From positions 62,001-126,000 of the forward strand of contig JAFGCO010000069.1 of assembly GCA_016932575.1 (NCBI GenBank): a DNA stretch of 64,000 nucleotides. Reading direction: 5' to 3'. The position numbers and the translations under genes are program-made. Shown here piece by piece: positions 44,390-52,470 of this stretch. Source of the DNA: a bacterium (GTDB lineage: Bacteria > Zhuqueibacterota > QNDG01 > JAFGCO01). Below the pieces are notes generated by a model, which was not told where the DNA came from, searched no databases, and worked only from the letters and a program-made list of their open reading frames with translations. The first letter of the stretch is position 1; each line of letters starts with the position of its first letter.

Positions 44390-45417
44390 TGAAATCGCCC
44401 CTTCCATTCCTTACGCAGACGACGCCGCTCCGGAATGAAAATCTCGATCACAAGCAATAAAAAAGCCAATCCAACAAATCCCTGGAACCGGTCCTCATAT
44501 TGAGCAAACTGCTTTGAAGCCAATGCTTTCTTTTCCATATCAGAAATCGCTTCATATATTTTATTTAGCTCTGCTTCACCTGGTGTTGCAAGATAATACT
44601 TGCCGCCTGTTTCAAGAGCAATTTTTTCAAGTGTCAGCTCATCCAGTTTGGTCATGACAACTTCTCCCTGACGGCTCTTTTTAAATCCGGTCTGGTTTCC
44701 ATGCGCATCGTATAACGGAATTGGCACTCCCTGAAGTGAGCCAATACCGACCGTATAAATCACAACACCCTCTGTCGAGGCTGCTTTGGCCAATTCCAGG
44801 GCCTTTCCGTCATGTTCTTCACCGTCAGTAATTAAAATCAGCACTTTGTGCTTACGTTCCTTCTCCACAAAAGATTCCCTCGCTTTCTCGATGGCTTCGT
44901 CAATCCGAGTGCCCGGTACGGGAATGAGATCCGGTTCCATAAATTCCAGAAACATCTTTGCTGCGCCATAATCCAGGGTTAACGGACACTGCACAAACGC
45001 TTTGCCTGAAAACGCAACAAGACCCACCCGATCTCCTTCCAGATGATCGATCAAAGTGCTGATTTCATGCTTGGCCTTTTCCAGCCGGTTGGGTTTAATA
45101 TCTTCCGCCAACATAGAGGTTGAGACATCCAGTGCGATAATAATGTCCTGCCCCTCCCGTTTTACAGTACGAAGTTTGGTACCGAACTGCGGCCGTGCCA
45201 GGGCCAGAAAAATTGCGGCCATTGCCAAAATAAAAACCGCCACTTTCCATACTTGCCCTGTTCGATTAACCGAAGCAGACAATTTTTCCATTAATGCCAA
45301 ATTGCCAAACGACGCCATGGCGCGTTTTTTCTGACGAAATACATATATAAAAAACAGGACCAGAAAAGGCAATCCCAGGAGCCCGTACAACCAAATGTCA
45401 TTTGCAAATCGAAACAC
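44386..45417 (-). CDS. batB: BatB, von Willebrand factor A membrane protein
   Basis: A 343-residue inner-membrane protein. Two N-terminal membrane segments (IWLYGLLGLPFLVLFFIYVF and VAVFILAMAAIFLALARPQFG) precede a periplasmic or surface VWA domain with an intact metal site DVSTSMLAED and the later Thr/Asp positions (ITDGEEHDG). A C-terminal membrane segment (GFVGLAFLLLVIEIFI) follows. It is a close paralogue of BatA directly upstream. BatA and BatB form the core of the Bat system, linked to stress and oxygen tolerance in Bacteroidota and Leptospira. Confidence 0.93.
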   Translation of the reverse strand: MFRFANDIWLYGLLGLPFLVLFFIYVFRQKKRAMASFGNLALMEKLSASVNRTGQVWKVAVFILAMAAIFLALARPQFGTKLRTVKREGQDIIIALDVSTSMLAEDIKPNRLEKAKHEISTLIDHLEGDRVGLVAFSGKAFVQCPLTLDYGAAKMFLEFMEPDLIPVPGTRIDEAIEKARESFVEKERKHKVLILITDGEEHDGKALELAKAASTEGVVIYTVGIGSLQGVPIPLYDAHGNQTGFKKSRQGEVVMTKLDELTLEKIALETGGKYYLATPGEAELNKIYEAISDMEKKALASKQFAQYEDRFQGFVGLAFLLLVIEIFIPERRRLRKEWKGRFQ

Positions 45418-45509
45418 GATTTATCCTTTACCCCCTCGTATGATAAAAATCCAAATTCTCATATTCAACCTTTGCGACCTTTGCGCTCCTGCTTTTTTTT
45501 TCAATTATT

Positions 45510-46502
45510 TTAGGGAATTTTACGAAACCTTGTATTGGCCAGCACAGCTTCCGTCAGCAGCAATCCAAGGCCTATAATCAAGAAATAGTGAAACAGCTCT
45601 GAATACCGTGTATATTCCTTCACCTTGATTTCAGTTTTTTCCATTTCATCAATTTCTTTATAGATGGATTTCAGACGATTCCTGTCCGTCGCCCGGAACA
45701 TCTTGCCGCCTGTTATTTGAGCCACTTTTCGCAACATGGGTTCATCAATATCCACCTGAATAGGCACATAGCGTTTCCCGAAGAAGGGATCATCCACCGG
45801 GTAAGGTGCTGTGCCTTGCGTTGTACCCGCTCCGATGGCATGTATTTTAACATCCAGCGCCTGGGCCAATTGGGCCGCCGTAGTCGGATCGATTTGACCA
45901 CGATTATTGCGTCCGTCTGTAAGGAGCACAATCACCTTGGATTTTGCCTTGCTGTTTCTGAGACGATTCACACCTGTAGCCAGCCCCATACCGATGGCCG
46001 TACCGTCTTCTATCATGCCCACATGAATATTCTCTAAGAAATTCAGGAGCACACCATAATCCAGCGTAAGCGGACATTGCGTATAGGCCTCGCCCGCAAA
46101 CACAACCATTCCAATTCGGTCATTTTTACGTCCCTTGACAAATTCAGCTGCGACCTCTTTCGCTGCTTCCAGCCGGTTAGGCTTGATATCTTCTGCAAGC
46201 ATAGACCCGGAAATATCCATAACAAGAACAATATCCACTCCTTCTGTGATAACTTCTTCGCCTTTCACACCGGACTGAGGCCGGGCAAAAGCCAGCACGA
46301 TAAAAATCAGCGCCAGCAGTTTAAGCACGAAAAGCATTTGCCGGATCACCAGTGATCCGTGTTTGGCGGCACGCTTGATGATTCCGAGATGTGAAAACCG
46401 AAGTGTGGCTCCCCGGCCGTGCTGCAGAAAAAAGTGCCTATAGCCCAGCAAGATCACTGCAACCAACAAAATCAGATAGTAGGGATCCGAAAATCGAAAC
46501 AT
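45510..46502 (-). CDS. batA: BatA, von Willebrand factor A membrane protein
   Basis: A 330-residue protein with the same plan as BatB: N-terminal membrane segments (YYLILLVAVILLGYRHF, VLKLLALIFIVLAFARPQSG), a VWA domain with the metal site VMDISGSMLAED and LLTDGRNNRG, and a C-terminal membrane segment (YFLIIGLGLLLTEAVL). Its ATG lies immediately after the stop of the preceding gene with no spacer, so the two are translationally coupled. A 92-base spacer with a repeated CTTTGCGACCTTTGCGC word separates it from batB. Confidence 0.93.
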   Translation of the reverse strand: MFRFSDPYYLILLVAVILLGYRHFFLQHGRGATLRFSHLGIIKRAAKHGSLVIRQMLFVLKLLALIFIVLAFARPQSGVKGEEVITEGVDIVLVMDISGSMLAEDIKPNRLEAAKEVAAEFVKGRKNDRIGMVVFAGEAYTQCPLTLDYGVLLNFLENIHVGMIEDGTAIGMGLATGVNRLRNSKAKSKVIVLLTDGRNNRGQIDPTTAAQLAQALDVKIHAIGAGTTQGTAPYPVDDPFFGKRYVPIQVDIDEPMLRKVAQITGGKMFRATDRNRLKSIYKEIDEMEKTEIKVKEYTRYSELFHYFLIIGLGLLLTEAVLANTRFRKIP

Positions 46503-47561
46503 TTATACATGCACCTTTTCATTTTCTTTGGATACAGATTCCGGCTCTGCCGTTTCCGCGCTATCTTGAATGCTTTCTTGCGACATTTCTTCTGACTGAT
46601 CTGAATCCGATATTTCTTCATGCACCACAATAACCGGTTTTGTTTTTTCAACGATCTCATATGCTGTTTTCACGTTTCCTTCGTGCAATTCGTCGGAAGG
46701 GATAAATTTGGCGAATTTCACGAGATCACAATTCTGCAGGAACGTTTGGAATAAATTAAAAATTTCATCTGTTAAATCCTGGGCTCTTAATCCGTACAAA
46801 ACCTCTGTCGTGGTCATTTCAAGGGCTACCACAAAATACCGGCCGTTGATATATTCACGAATAATTTCTGAAAGCTCAATATAAAACTGCTTGATTTCTC
46901 CTTCCGCCCAAAGATCCGAAGCCAATAAATGATTCAGCGACTCAATAGCCACTTCATGAGCCGGACGGGGCGGGACCTCACGTACGGGTAAAAACGATTT
47001 GCCCGCTTTGTACCGCCGATAGAGTATAATGCCTGTGAAAAGAGCGGATATCAATAGGATCCCAAGGATCCCCCAGCGTAACAAATACCACCAATTGCGC
47101 GGTATTTCAAGCGGCGCTTTCACATCCCGGATATCCCCGGCTTCGCTTGCTTTCATGCTTTCCACTGTTATTTTAATGGATTCTGTCATCAGCGCATGTC
47201 TGGTGGTATCACTGCCCATGGTGTATTGGATGAATAATGGCGGAATTTCGAATTCACCTGTAAGAAAAGTGGAAATTGTGTAGGATGCTTCTGTAACTAA
47301 CTGACCATCTTTTTCTTGGGGTTCTTTCAACTCATAATCCCGAATTTCAAAACCGCTCAAATTGGCTGCAAATCCCGGCATTTCCACCTGCACGGAATCG
47401 TTATATATAACCGTAACCGAATAATGAATCAAATCACCGATGCGAATTCGCGCCTTATCCACTTGTGAAGACACGGAAATCGGCACATCGCCTTGCGAAA
47501 TCAGAATGGCCGCCAATCCAAAAAATAAAACGGACAGAAAATATTTTGTTTTAAAAATCAT
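46503..47561 (-). CDS. BatD-like/DUF4381-like membrane protein of the Bat operon
   Basis: A 352-residue protein: signal peptide (YFLSVLFFGLAAILIS), a periplasmic beta-sandwich (RIRIGDLIHYSVTVIYND), one transmembrane segment (WGILGILLISALFTGIILY), then a cytoplasmic helical domain (AHEVAIESLNHLLASDLW, IREYINGRYFVVALEMTT, FLQNCDLVKFAKFIPS). An acidic, low-complexity C-terminus closes it. The cytoplasmic part is the type often called DUF4381 and placed between the DUF58 and VWA genes in Bat operons. The ATG at 47561 is taken; the longer frame begins at a TTG. It is a paralogue in architecture of the gene at 50714-51688. Confidence 0.8.
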   Translation of the reverse strand: MIFKTKYFLSVLFFGLAAILISQGDVPISVSSQVDKARIRIGDLIHYSVTVIYNDSVQVEMPGFAANLSGFEIRDYELKEPQEKDGQLVTEASYTISTFLTGEFEIPPLFIQYTMGSDTTRHALMTESIKITVESMKASEAGDIRDVKAPLEIPRNWWYLLRWGILGILLISALFTGIILYRRYKAGKSFLPVREVPPRPAHEVAIESLNHLLASDLWAEGEIKQFYIELSEIIREYINGRYFVVALEMTTTEVLYGLRAQDLTDEIFNLFQTFLQNCDLVKFAKFIPSDELHEGNVKTAYEIVEKTKPVIVVHEEISDSDQSEEMSQESIQDSAETAEPESVSKENEKVHV

Positions 47562-47635
47562 CGGCCTGTCAGACAAAATAAATTAATATGCTGATATTTA
47601 ATGAACACCCTCGGTATCTTTCCGATATGTTTTTC

Positions 47636-48571
47636 CTACTTCACCATGTCATCAAAAATACGCACATCCTCCGCTTCCACCATTCGGTCCAATAACTGCT
47701 CATATGCCTTTTGCTGTCGCTCCTGAGCCAGATCCTGAGCCACTTGCTGCTGCACCTCTTGAAAAGGTTTTTGACGTTTCACATTTCCTTTGTCGTCTTT
47801 TTCCGTATAGCGGTCTTTGTTCGCTTCGTAGTAGAGCTTTACTTCATCCGGTTTGATATCGATTTCGCCGGCGATTTCATTCTCTAGATATTTTTGAACC
47901 ATCAAGCTTTTCTTGGCCTGATAGGTTCCCTCGATAACGTCTTTGTCTTTATCCAAATTCTGCCGTTTGGCCGCATCGTAGAAAAGTTCTGTGGCCACAT
48001 ATTGCTTGAGAAACTCCAGTTTTGCCTTTCGGTCTTTCAATTGCGACTGAATATATTCTGGCAACTGGTTAATATGAAAAGACAAATCCCCGGATGTTAT
48101 CTCACGCATCCCGATCTTGGCCACCACATCGCCCGGACGCGGTTTATCAATATCATCGGGATTCAAGCTGGTGGCCTCATCCAGTGCCTGCTTGGCTTCA
48201 ATGGAACGCTGCAGCCGTTCCAGGCATGCCACAATCTGCCTGTCAGCCTGACCGACCAATTCGCTTTCCGGAAATACATGTTTCACTTTCAGATAATAGG
48301 CCATGGCGTTTTCATAATCGTGCAGGCGTTCAAAATATATATTGCCGATAATAAAATTTACATTGGCCTGTTTGTTATCATCCACATTAAAAATGTCAAG
48401 ATACCGCTGATATTCCTCAACCGCCTGGGTATAGAGTTCTCGATTGTACAGTGCATTGGCATACTCACGTACCCTGTCTCCTCCCCCATGCGGACCTTGA
48501 GCACAACCCATCAAGAGTAATCCTGTGATAACAATTTCCGGCCCTTTAAACAACTGATTTAAATGCTTCAT
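47636..48571 (-). CDS. TPR lipoprotein fused to a SurA-like chaperone domain
   Basis: A 311-residue predicted lipoprotein: the signal ends at lipobox LLLMGC. Residues about 30-135 are TPR-like (YANALYNRELYTQAVEEYQRYL, ANVNFIIGNIYFERLHDYENAMAYY). From about 150 there is a SurA/PpiC N-terminal-type helical domain (VVAKIGMREITSGDLSFHINQL, LEFLKQYVATELFYDAAKR, IKPDEVKLYYEANKDRY). No rotamase (parvulin) domain follows; the C-terminus is a helical QEVQQQVAQDLAQ stretch like the end of SurA chaperone cores. It probably binds unfolded envelope proteins without isomerase activity. Its place inside the Bat operon suggests a periplasmic partner of the Bat complex. Confidence 0.78.
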   Translation of the reverse strand: MKHLNQLFKGPEIVITGLLLMGCAQGPHGGGDRVREYANALYNRELYTQAVEEYQRYLDIFNVDDNKQANVNFIIGNIYFERLHDYENAMAYYLKVKHVFPESELVGQADRQIVACLERLQRSIEAKQALDEATSLNPDDIDKPRPGDVVAKIGMREITSGDLSFHINQLPEYIQSQLKDRKAKLEFLKQYVATELFYDAAKRQNLDKDKDVIEGTYQAKKSLMVQKYLENEIAGEIDIKPDEVKLYYEANKDRYTEKDDKGNVKRQKPFQEVQQQVAQDLAQERQQKAYEQLLDRMVEAEDVRIFDDMVK

Positions 48572-48698
48572 TTTTTACCCCGATTTGACAATCTTATATC
48601 CAAACAACCTTTTAAAATCCATTTTCATGACAACTTTAAATAGAAATCTCTGCGCCCCTGCTGTTCGTGTATCTTGTTAATCATTTATCTTTTTTAAA

Positions 48699-49577
48699 TC
48701 AGCGAAACCGTTTGGCCCGCATCCGGAAAAACCGAATCAAAGGTTCCACATAGCTCTGATCTGTACGAATAATGATAGAATCCATATTCATGGATTTAAA
48801 CAGCTTGTCCTGCTCAATCATGGTTTCGGATGTTTTCACAGAGAACATCCTGCGAACATCAGGATCTGATGTATCCAGTATTAACTGTTCACCTGTTTCC
48901 GCATCCTCCAGCTCGATGTAACCCATCCGCGGCAGTGTCAGTTCCCTGGGATCCACAATATGCACTGCCACGATATCATGCTTACGGCTGGCAATGCGAA
49001 GCGGCCTCTCGAAATCTTTTGAAAGAAAATCGGAAACCAAAAACACAACGCTGCGCCGACGGATCACCTGGTTAAAATATTCCAGAGCCGCACCAATATT
49101 GGTCTTTTGATCTTCGGGTTTGAAATAAAGCAGCTCGCGAAGCACCCTGAGCACATGGCTTTTGCCTTTTCGTGGCGGTACAAATTTTTCAATTTTATCG
49201 GTAAAAATGATCAATCCGACTTTATCATTATTTTTAATCGCAGAGAAAGCCAGCAGGGCACAAATTTCAACCGCGATTTCTCCCTTCATCTGTTCGAATG
49301 TACCGAAGTCTCCTGAAGAACTGGCGTCCACCATGAGCATCACCGTCAGTTCACGTTCCTCTTCAAAAATCTTTACAAAGGGATGTCCCTGCCGTGCGGT
49401 GACATTCCAGTCAATCGTACGAATATCATCTCCAATCTGGTATTCTCGAACTTCGGAAAATTCCATGCCGCGTCCCTTGAACACTGAATGGTATTCTCCG
49501 GACAATACATCATTAACCAGCCCGCGGGTGGTAATTTCTATCCGCCTGACCTTTTTCAGTATCTCTTTCGGTATCAT
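48699..49577 (-). CDS. DUF58 family protein, VWA-like
   Basis: A 292-residue cytoplasmic protein. The DUF58 signature is clear: GRGMEFSEVREYQIGDDIRTIDWNVTAR (in two parts), followed by the VWA-like strand VMLMVDASSSGDFG. It is routinely encoded next to MoxR ATPases, as here, and is thought to be the client or partner of the MoxR chaperone in assembling the membrane VWA proteins. It follows moxR with a 75-base spacer that contains TTTTTTGATTCTTATTTCC-like repeat words. Confidence 0.92.
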   Translation of the reverse strand: MIPKEILKKVRRIEITTRGLVNDVLSGEYHSVFKGRGMEFSEVREYQIGDDIRTIDWNVTARQGHPFVKIFEEERELTVMLMVDASSSGDFGTFEQMKGEIAVEICALLAFSAIKNNDKVGLIIFTDKIEKFVPPRKGKSHVLRVLRELLYFKPEDQKTNIGAALEYFNQVIRRRSVVFLVSDFLSKDFERPLRIASRKHDIVAVHIVDPRELTLPRMGYIELEDAETGEQLILDTSDPDVRRMFSVKTSETMIEQDKLFKSMNMDSIIIRTDQSYVEPLIRFFRMRAKRFR

Positions 49578-49652
49578 CTATCCATTCGCGATTCTGCTAT
49601 AACACAATTCCTTTGTGTCTTATTTTTTGATTCTTATTTCCTGTTTCTTGAT

Positions 49653-50642
49653 TTACGGAACCTCAATCTTATTCAGTACTTTTCGTACCACATCTTCTGC
49701 TGTCACTTCTTCAGCTTCAGCCTCATATGTCACAATCAACCGGTGACGCAGCACATCCATGCCAATCGCACGCACATCTTCGGGTGTGACATATCCCCTT
49801 CTTTGTAAAAACGCATGAGCCTTGGCCGTTTTAGCCAGGTTGATGGATGCCCGGGGAGAAGCACCATATGCAATCAGTTCTTCAAGATCATTCAAGCCGT
49901 GCGCTTTGGGATCTCGTGTTGCGAACACAATATCAACAATATACTGTTCGATTTTCGGATCGATATAAATACTGTTAACCACATGACGGGCCTTGACAAT
50001 ATCCTGGGGTTTAACCACTGCACTGGCACGTGGTTCTTCGCCTTTCGTCATACGCCGCATAATCTCCAGCTCTTCTTCCTGGTTGGGATACTCAATCGAT
50101 AATTTCAACATAAACCGATCCACCTGGGCTTCAGGCAGCGGATATGTTCCTTCCTGTTCGATCGGATTCTGGGTGGCCAGCACCAAAAACGGATCTTCCA
50201 GAGGATATGTGTTCTCACCAATTGTCACTGTGCGTTCCTGCATGGCTTCAAGTAACGCAGACTGAACTTTGGCTGGCGATCGGTTGATTTCATCTGCCAG
50301 AATAATATTGGCAAAAATCGGCCCTTTCTTTGTTTCGAATTTTGTTTTGGATTGATTGTAAATCAAGGTGCCCACCAGGTCCGCAGGCAACAGATCCGGG
50401 GTGAATTGTAAACGCTGAAATTTGGTTTGAATCGTATTTGAAAGTGTACGTACGGTTAAAGTCTTTGCCAGACCAGGAACACCTTCGAGTAAAACATGAC
50501 CATTGGAAAGCAAACCGATCAACAGTCGGTCGACCATATACTTCTGGCCCACGACGACCTTACTGACTTCGTTTCGAATTTTTTCTACAAAAGTGCTTTC
50601 AGCTTCAACTTTTTTATGAATGGCTTCGATTTCTTTGTTCAT
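49653..50642 (-). CDS. MoxR-family AAA+ ATPase
   Basis: A 329-residue ATPase acting as a chaperone for VWA-containing complexes. Walker A is GVPGLAKTLTVR, Walker B IILADEINRSPAKVQSALLEAMQER, sensor 1 VLATQNPIEQEGTYPLPEAQVDRF, and the C-terminal lid has GASPRASINLAKTAKAHA. GAGGAGG lies about 5 bases before the ATG. It precedes the DUF58 and VWA genes in the standard Bat operon order. Confidence 0.95.
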   Translation of the reverse strand: MNKEIEAIHKKVEAESTFVEKIRNEVSKVVVGQKYMVDRLLIGLLSNGHVLLEGVPGLAKTLTVRTLSNTIQTKFQRLQFTPDLLPADLVGTLIYNQSKTKFETKKGPIFANIILADEINRSPAKVQSALLEAMQERTVTIGENTYPLEDPFLVLATQNPIEQEGTYPLPEAQVDRFMLKLSIEYPNQEEELEIMRRMTKGEEPRASAVVKPQDIVKARHVVNSIYIDPKIEQYIVDIVFATRDPKAHGLNDLEELIAYGASPRASINLAKTAKAHAFLQRRGYVTPEDVRAIGMDVLRHRLIVTYEAEAEEVTAEDVVRKVLNKIEVP

Positions 50643-50713
50643 TCATCCTCCTCAGCCTTCGATTTGGACATTAATTTCTATGTTAGACGACAGTAAACCA
50701 ATAAAGTTTTAAA

Positions 50714-51688
50714 TCATCTGAAGCGGATTCGGTATCTCTTTCCGGATTTGGATGTCGTTTGTTCTTCACGGGTTTTAACAGCCTCTGCCCGGTATGCTTC
50801 GAAAATAGTTTCGACTGTTGTATACGCCGAATCCAGGGCCGCTTGCGTGGCTTCTTCCCCCGAAAATTTGATCACATCTGCTTCTTTAAAAAATAACTCG
50901 CATTTCCGTATCAGACTTTCATCGAGTTCCAGATTACTCAACTTAATCAAAAGAGACTCGGTCGTGGCTTCCATCGCATGAAACTTGAATTTTGCAGCCA
51001 GGAAGCGTCTCAATAATTTGGATAAAGCCACAAATGCCTGTCCCCGATCTTTTGCCTGCAGTGAAATGGATGTTTTCAGCTCCTTCAGATAAAGGTCTTC
51101 TATGATCTCATCAGATTTTAAATTTTCGTCTGCTGAAACGATTCGACGTTTTCTTAGGATAAAAAATCCAGTTCCTGATACAAGAATCCCTGCCGCTGCA
51201 ATCATCCACCACGGAAAAGCACCCGCTGATTTCTCTTTCACAGCCGGAAGCACCTCTACACCAATGCGCTCCGTCCTCAGAAAATAAGATTCACCGGTGA
51301 CGGTATCCTGATATCTCAGACCCACAGACTCAATGTAAGCCATGCCCATGGCAGTCGGCAAACAAGTATATATAATTTCCTTCACTGCCTTCGCTCCATC
51401 CCTTGCTCCCAAAACATGATTGGCCGAAGCGGTTCCTGTAATTTCAAGATGACTGAGCAAAGGCTCCTCCACATCCTCGATCTCAATTCGATCCATATCA
51501 CCCTGCCATGAGATCTGAACAGTCAATGTTACCGGACGGTTCATCGGTACATGATTTGGTGTCACATTAGCCGCCAGGGTAACTGAAACCTCGGCCGATC
51601 CCATGTCCAAAACGGCGCCTTCCTGAGCAAAAAGTATATAGGGTAAAACCAGCAAGTACCACTGAAAAATTCGACGTTTTTTTATCAT
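50714..51688 (-). CDS. BatD-like/DUF4381-like membrane protein upstream of moxR
   Basis: A 324-residue protein with a signal peptide (FQWYLLVLPYILFAQ), a periplasmic beta-sandwich (VPMNRPVTLTVQISWQGDMD), a transmembrane segment (FPWWMIAAAGILVSGTGFFIL) and a cytoplasmic helical domain (AFVALSKLLRRFLAAKFKFHAME, FFKEADVIKFSGEEATQ). The C-terminus is basic (SGKRYRIRFR). It has the same plan as the gene at 46503-47561. It is the first gene of the Bat block, 71 bases before moxR and about 210 bases after the preceding TPR lipoprotein gene. Confidence 0.78.
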   Translation of the reverse strand: MIKKRRIFQWYLLVLPYILFAQEGAVLDMGSAEVSVTLAANVTPNHVPMNRPVTLTVQISWQGDMDRIEIEDVEEPLLSHLEITGTASANHVLGARDGAKAVKEIIYTCLPTAMGMAYIESVGLRYQDTVTGESYFLRTERIGVEVLPAVKEKSAGAFPWWMIAAAGILVSGTGFFILRKRRIVSADENLKSDEIIEDLYLKELKTSISLQAKDRGQAFVALSKLLRRFLAAKFKFHAMEATTESLLIKLSNLELDESLIRKCELFFKEADVIKFSGEEATQAALDSAYTTVETIFEAYRAEAVKTREEQTTSKSGKRYRIRFR

Positions 51689-51900
51689 CCTGTCTGTTTT
51701 TCCTTATTGTCATCCATGAATACTCAATACAATAAACACTTGCAAACATCCTGTTACGACTGCCATTTCAAGTGACAATTACGAGTATTTGCTCTGTAAT
51801 GTCAGGTATGGTTATATAATGGCCCTACACATGAAACGAGGTTTTCCAGTAAAAAAAGAAAACCTCTATATAAAGAACATAATTATTTCATACCAAATAA

Positions 51901-52413
51901 TTATTTCTGGGCAACCTCCTCATCAGCCGGTTCCAAATTCATCAATTCCGGTATCTCATTAATGTCTTTTCCCAGATATTTTAATTCCCATTCGACAGAG
52001 CTGACAAGCTCATGATTGGGATATTTGGCAAGAAATGCCTCATATGCTTGTCGTGCTTTGCTCGTATCCGCCACATTGTTGGCATAGATAAATCCTATCA
52101 TAAATTGCGCTTGCGGTGCAAATTTGGTATCAGAGTATTTGTCAATTAGACTTTCAAATGTCGACACTGCCATATCAAAATTTTGCAGTCCGTTTGCCTG
52201 GATTAATGCAATATGATAATGAGCTTCTGCGCACAACGGACTTTCCGAATATTTGCTGGCAACTTTACGAAATGTTTTTATCGCCTCGTCAAATTCACCC
52301 TTTTCCTCCAATTCTTTTCCTTTGGCAATCAATTTGTCATCGGGAAGTTGCGCACAACTGAAAATAATCAATGCTCCCAAAACTAAAGCCATCCAAGCCA
52401 TCCAATGTTTCAT
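51901..52413 (-). CDS. TPR outer-membrane lipoprotein (BamD/CpoB-like)
   Basis: A 170-residue predicted lipoprotein: the signal peptide ends at lipobox IIFSC. Three TPR units follow (GKELEEKGEFDEAIKTFRKV, AHYHIALIQANGLQNFDMAV, AQFMIGFIYANNVADTSKA). The size and repeat style resemble short BamD or CpoB-like proteins, but it is shorter than BamD and the assignment is open. AAGGAG lies about 9 bases before the ATG. It comes 57 bases after clpB on the same strand and may be the last gene of the proteostasis transcript. Confidence 0.75.
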   Translation of the reverse strand: MKHWMAWMALVLGALIIFSCAQLPDDKLIAKGKELEEKGEFDEAIKTFRKVASKYSESPLCAEAHYHIALIQANGLQNFDMAVSTFESLIDKYSDTKFAPQAQFMIGFIYANNVADTSKARQAYEAFLAKYPNHELVSSVEWELKYLGKDINEIPELMNLEPADEEVAQK

Positions 52414-52470
52414 ATTCCACCTCTCCTTAATATGATCATAAAATCGATTATATTATTAAAGTTTAAAAAT

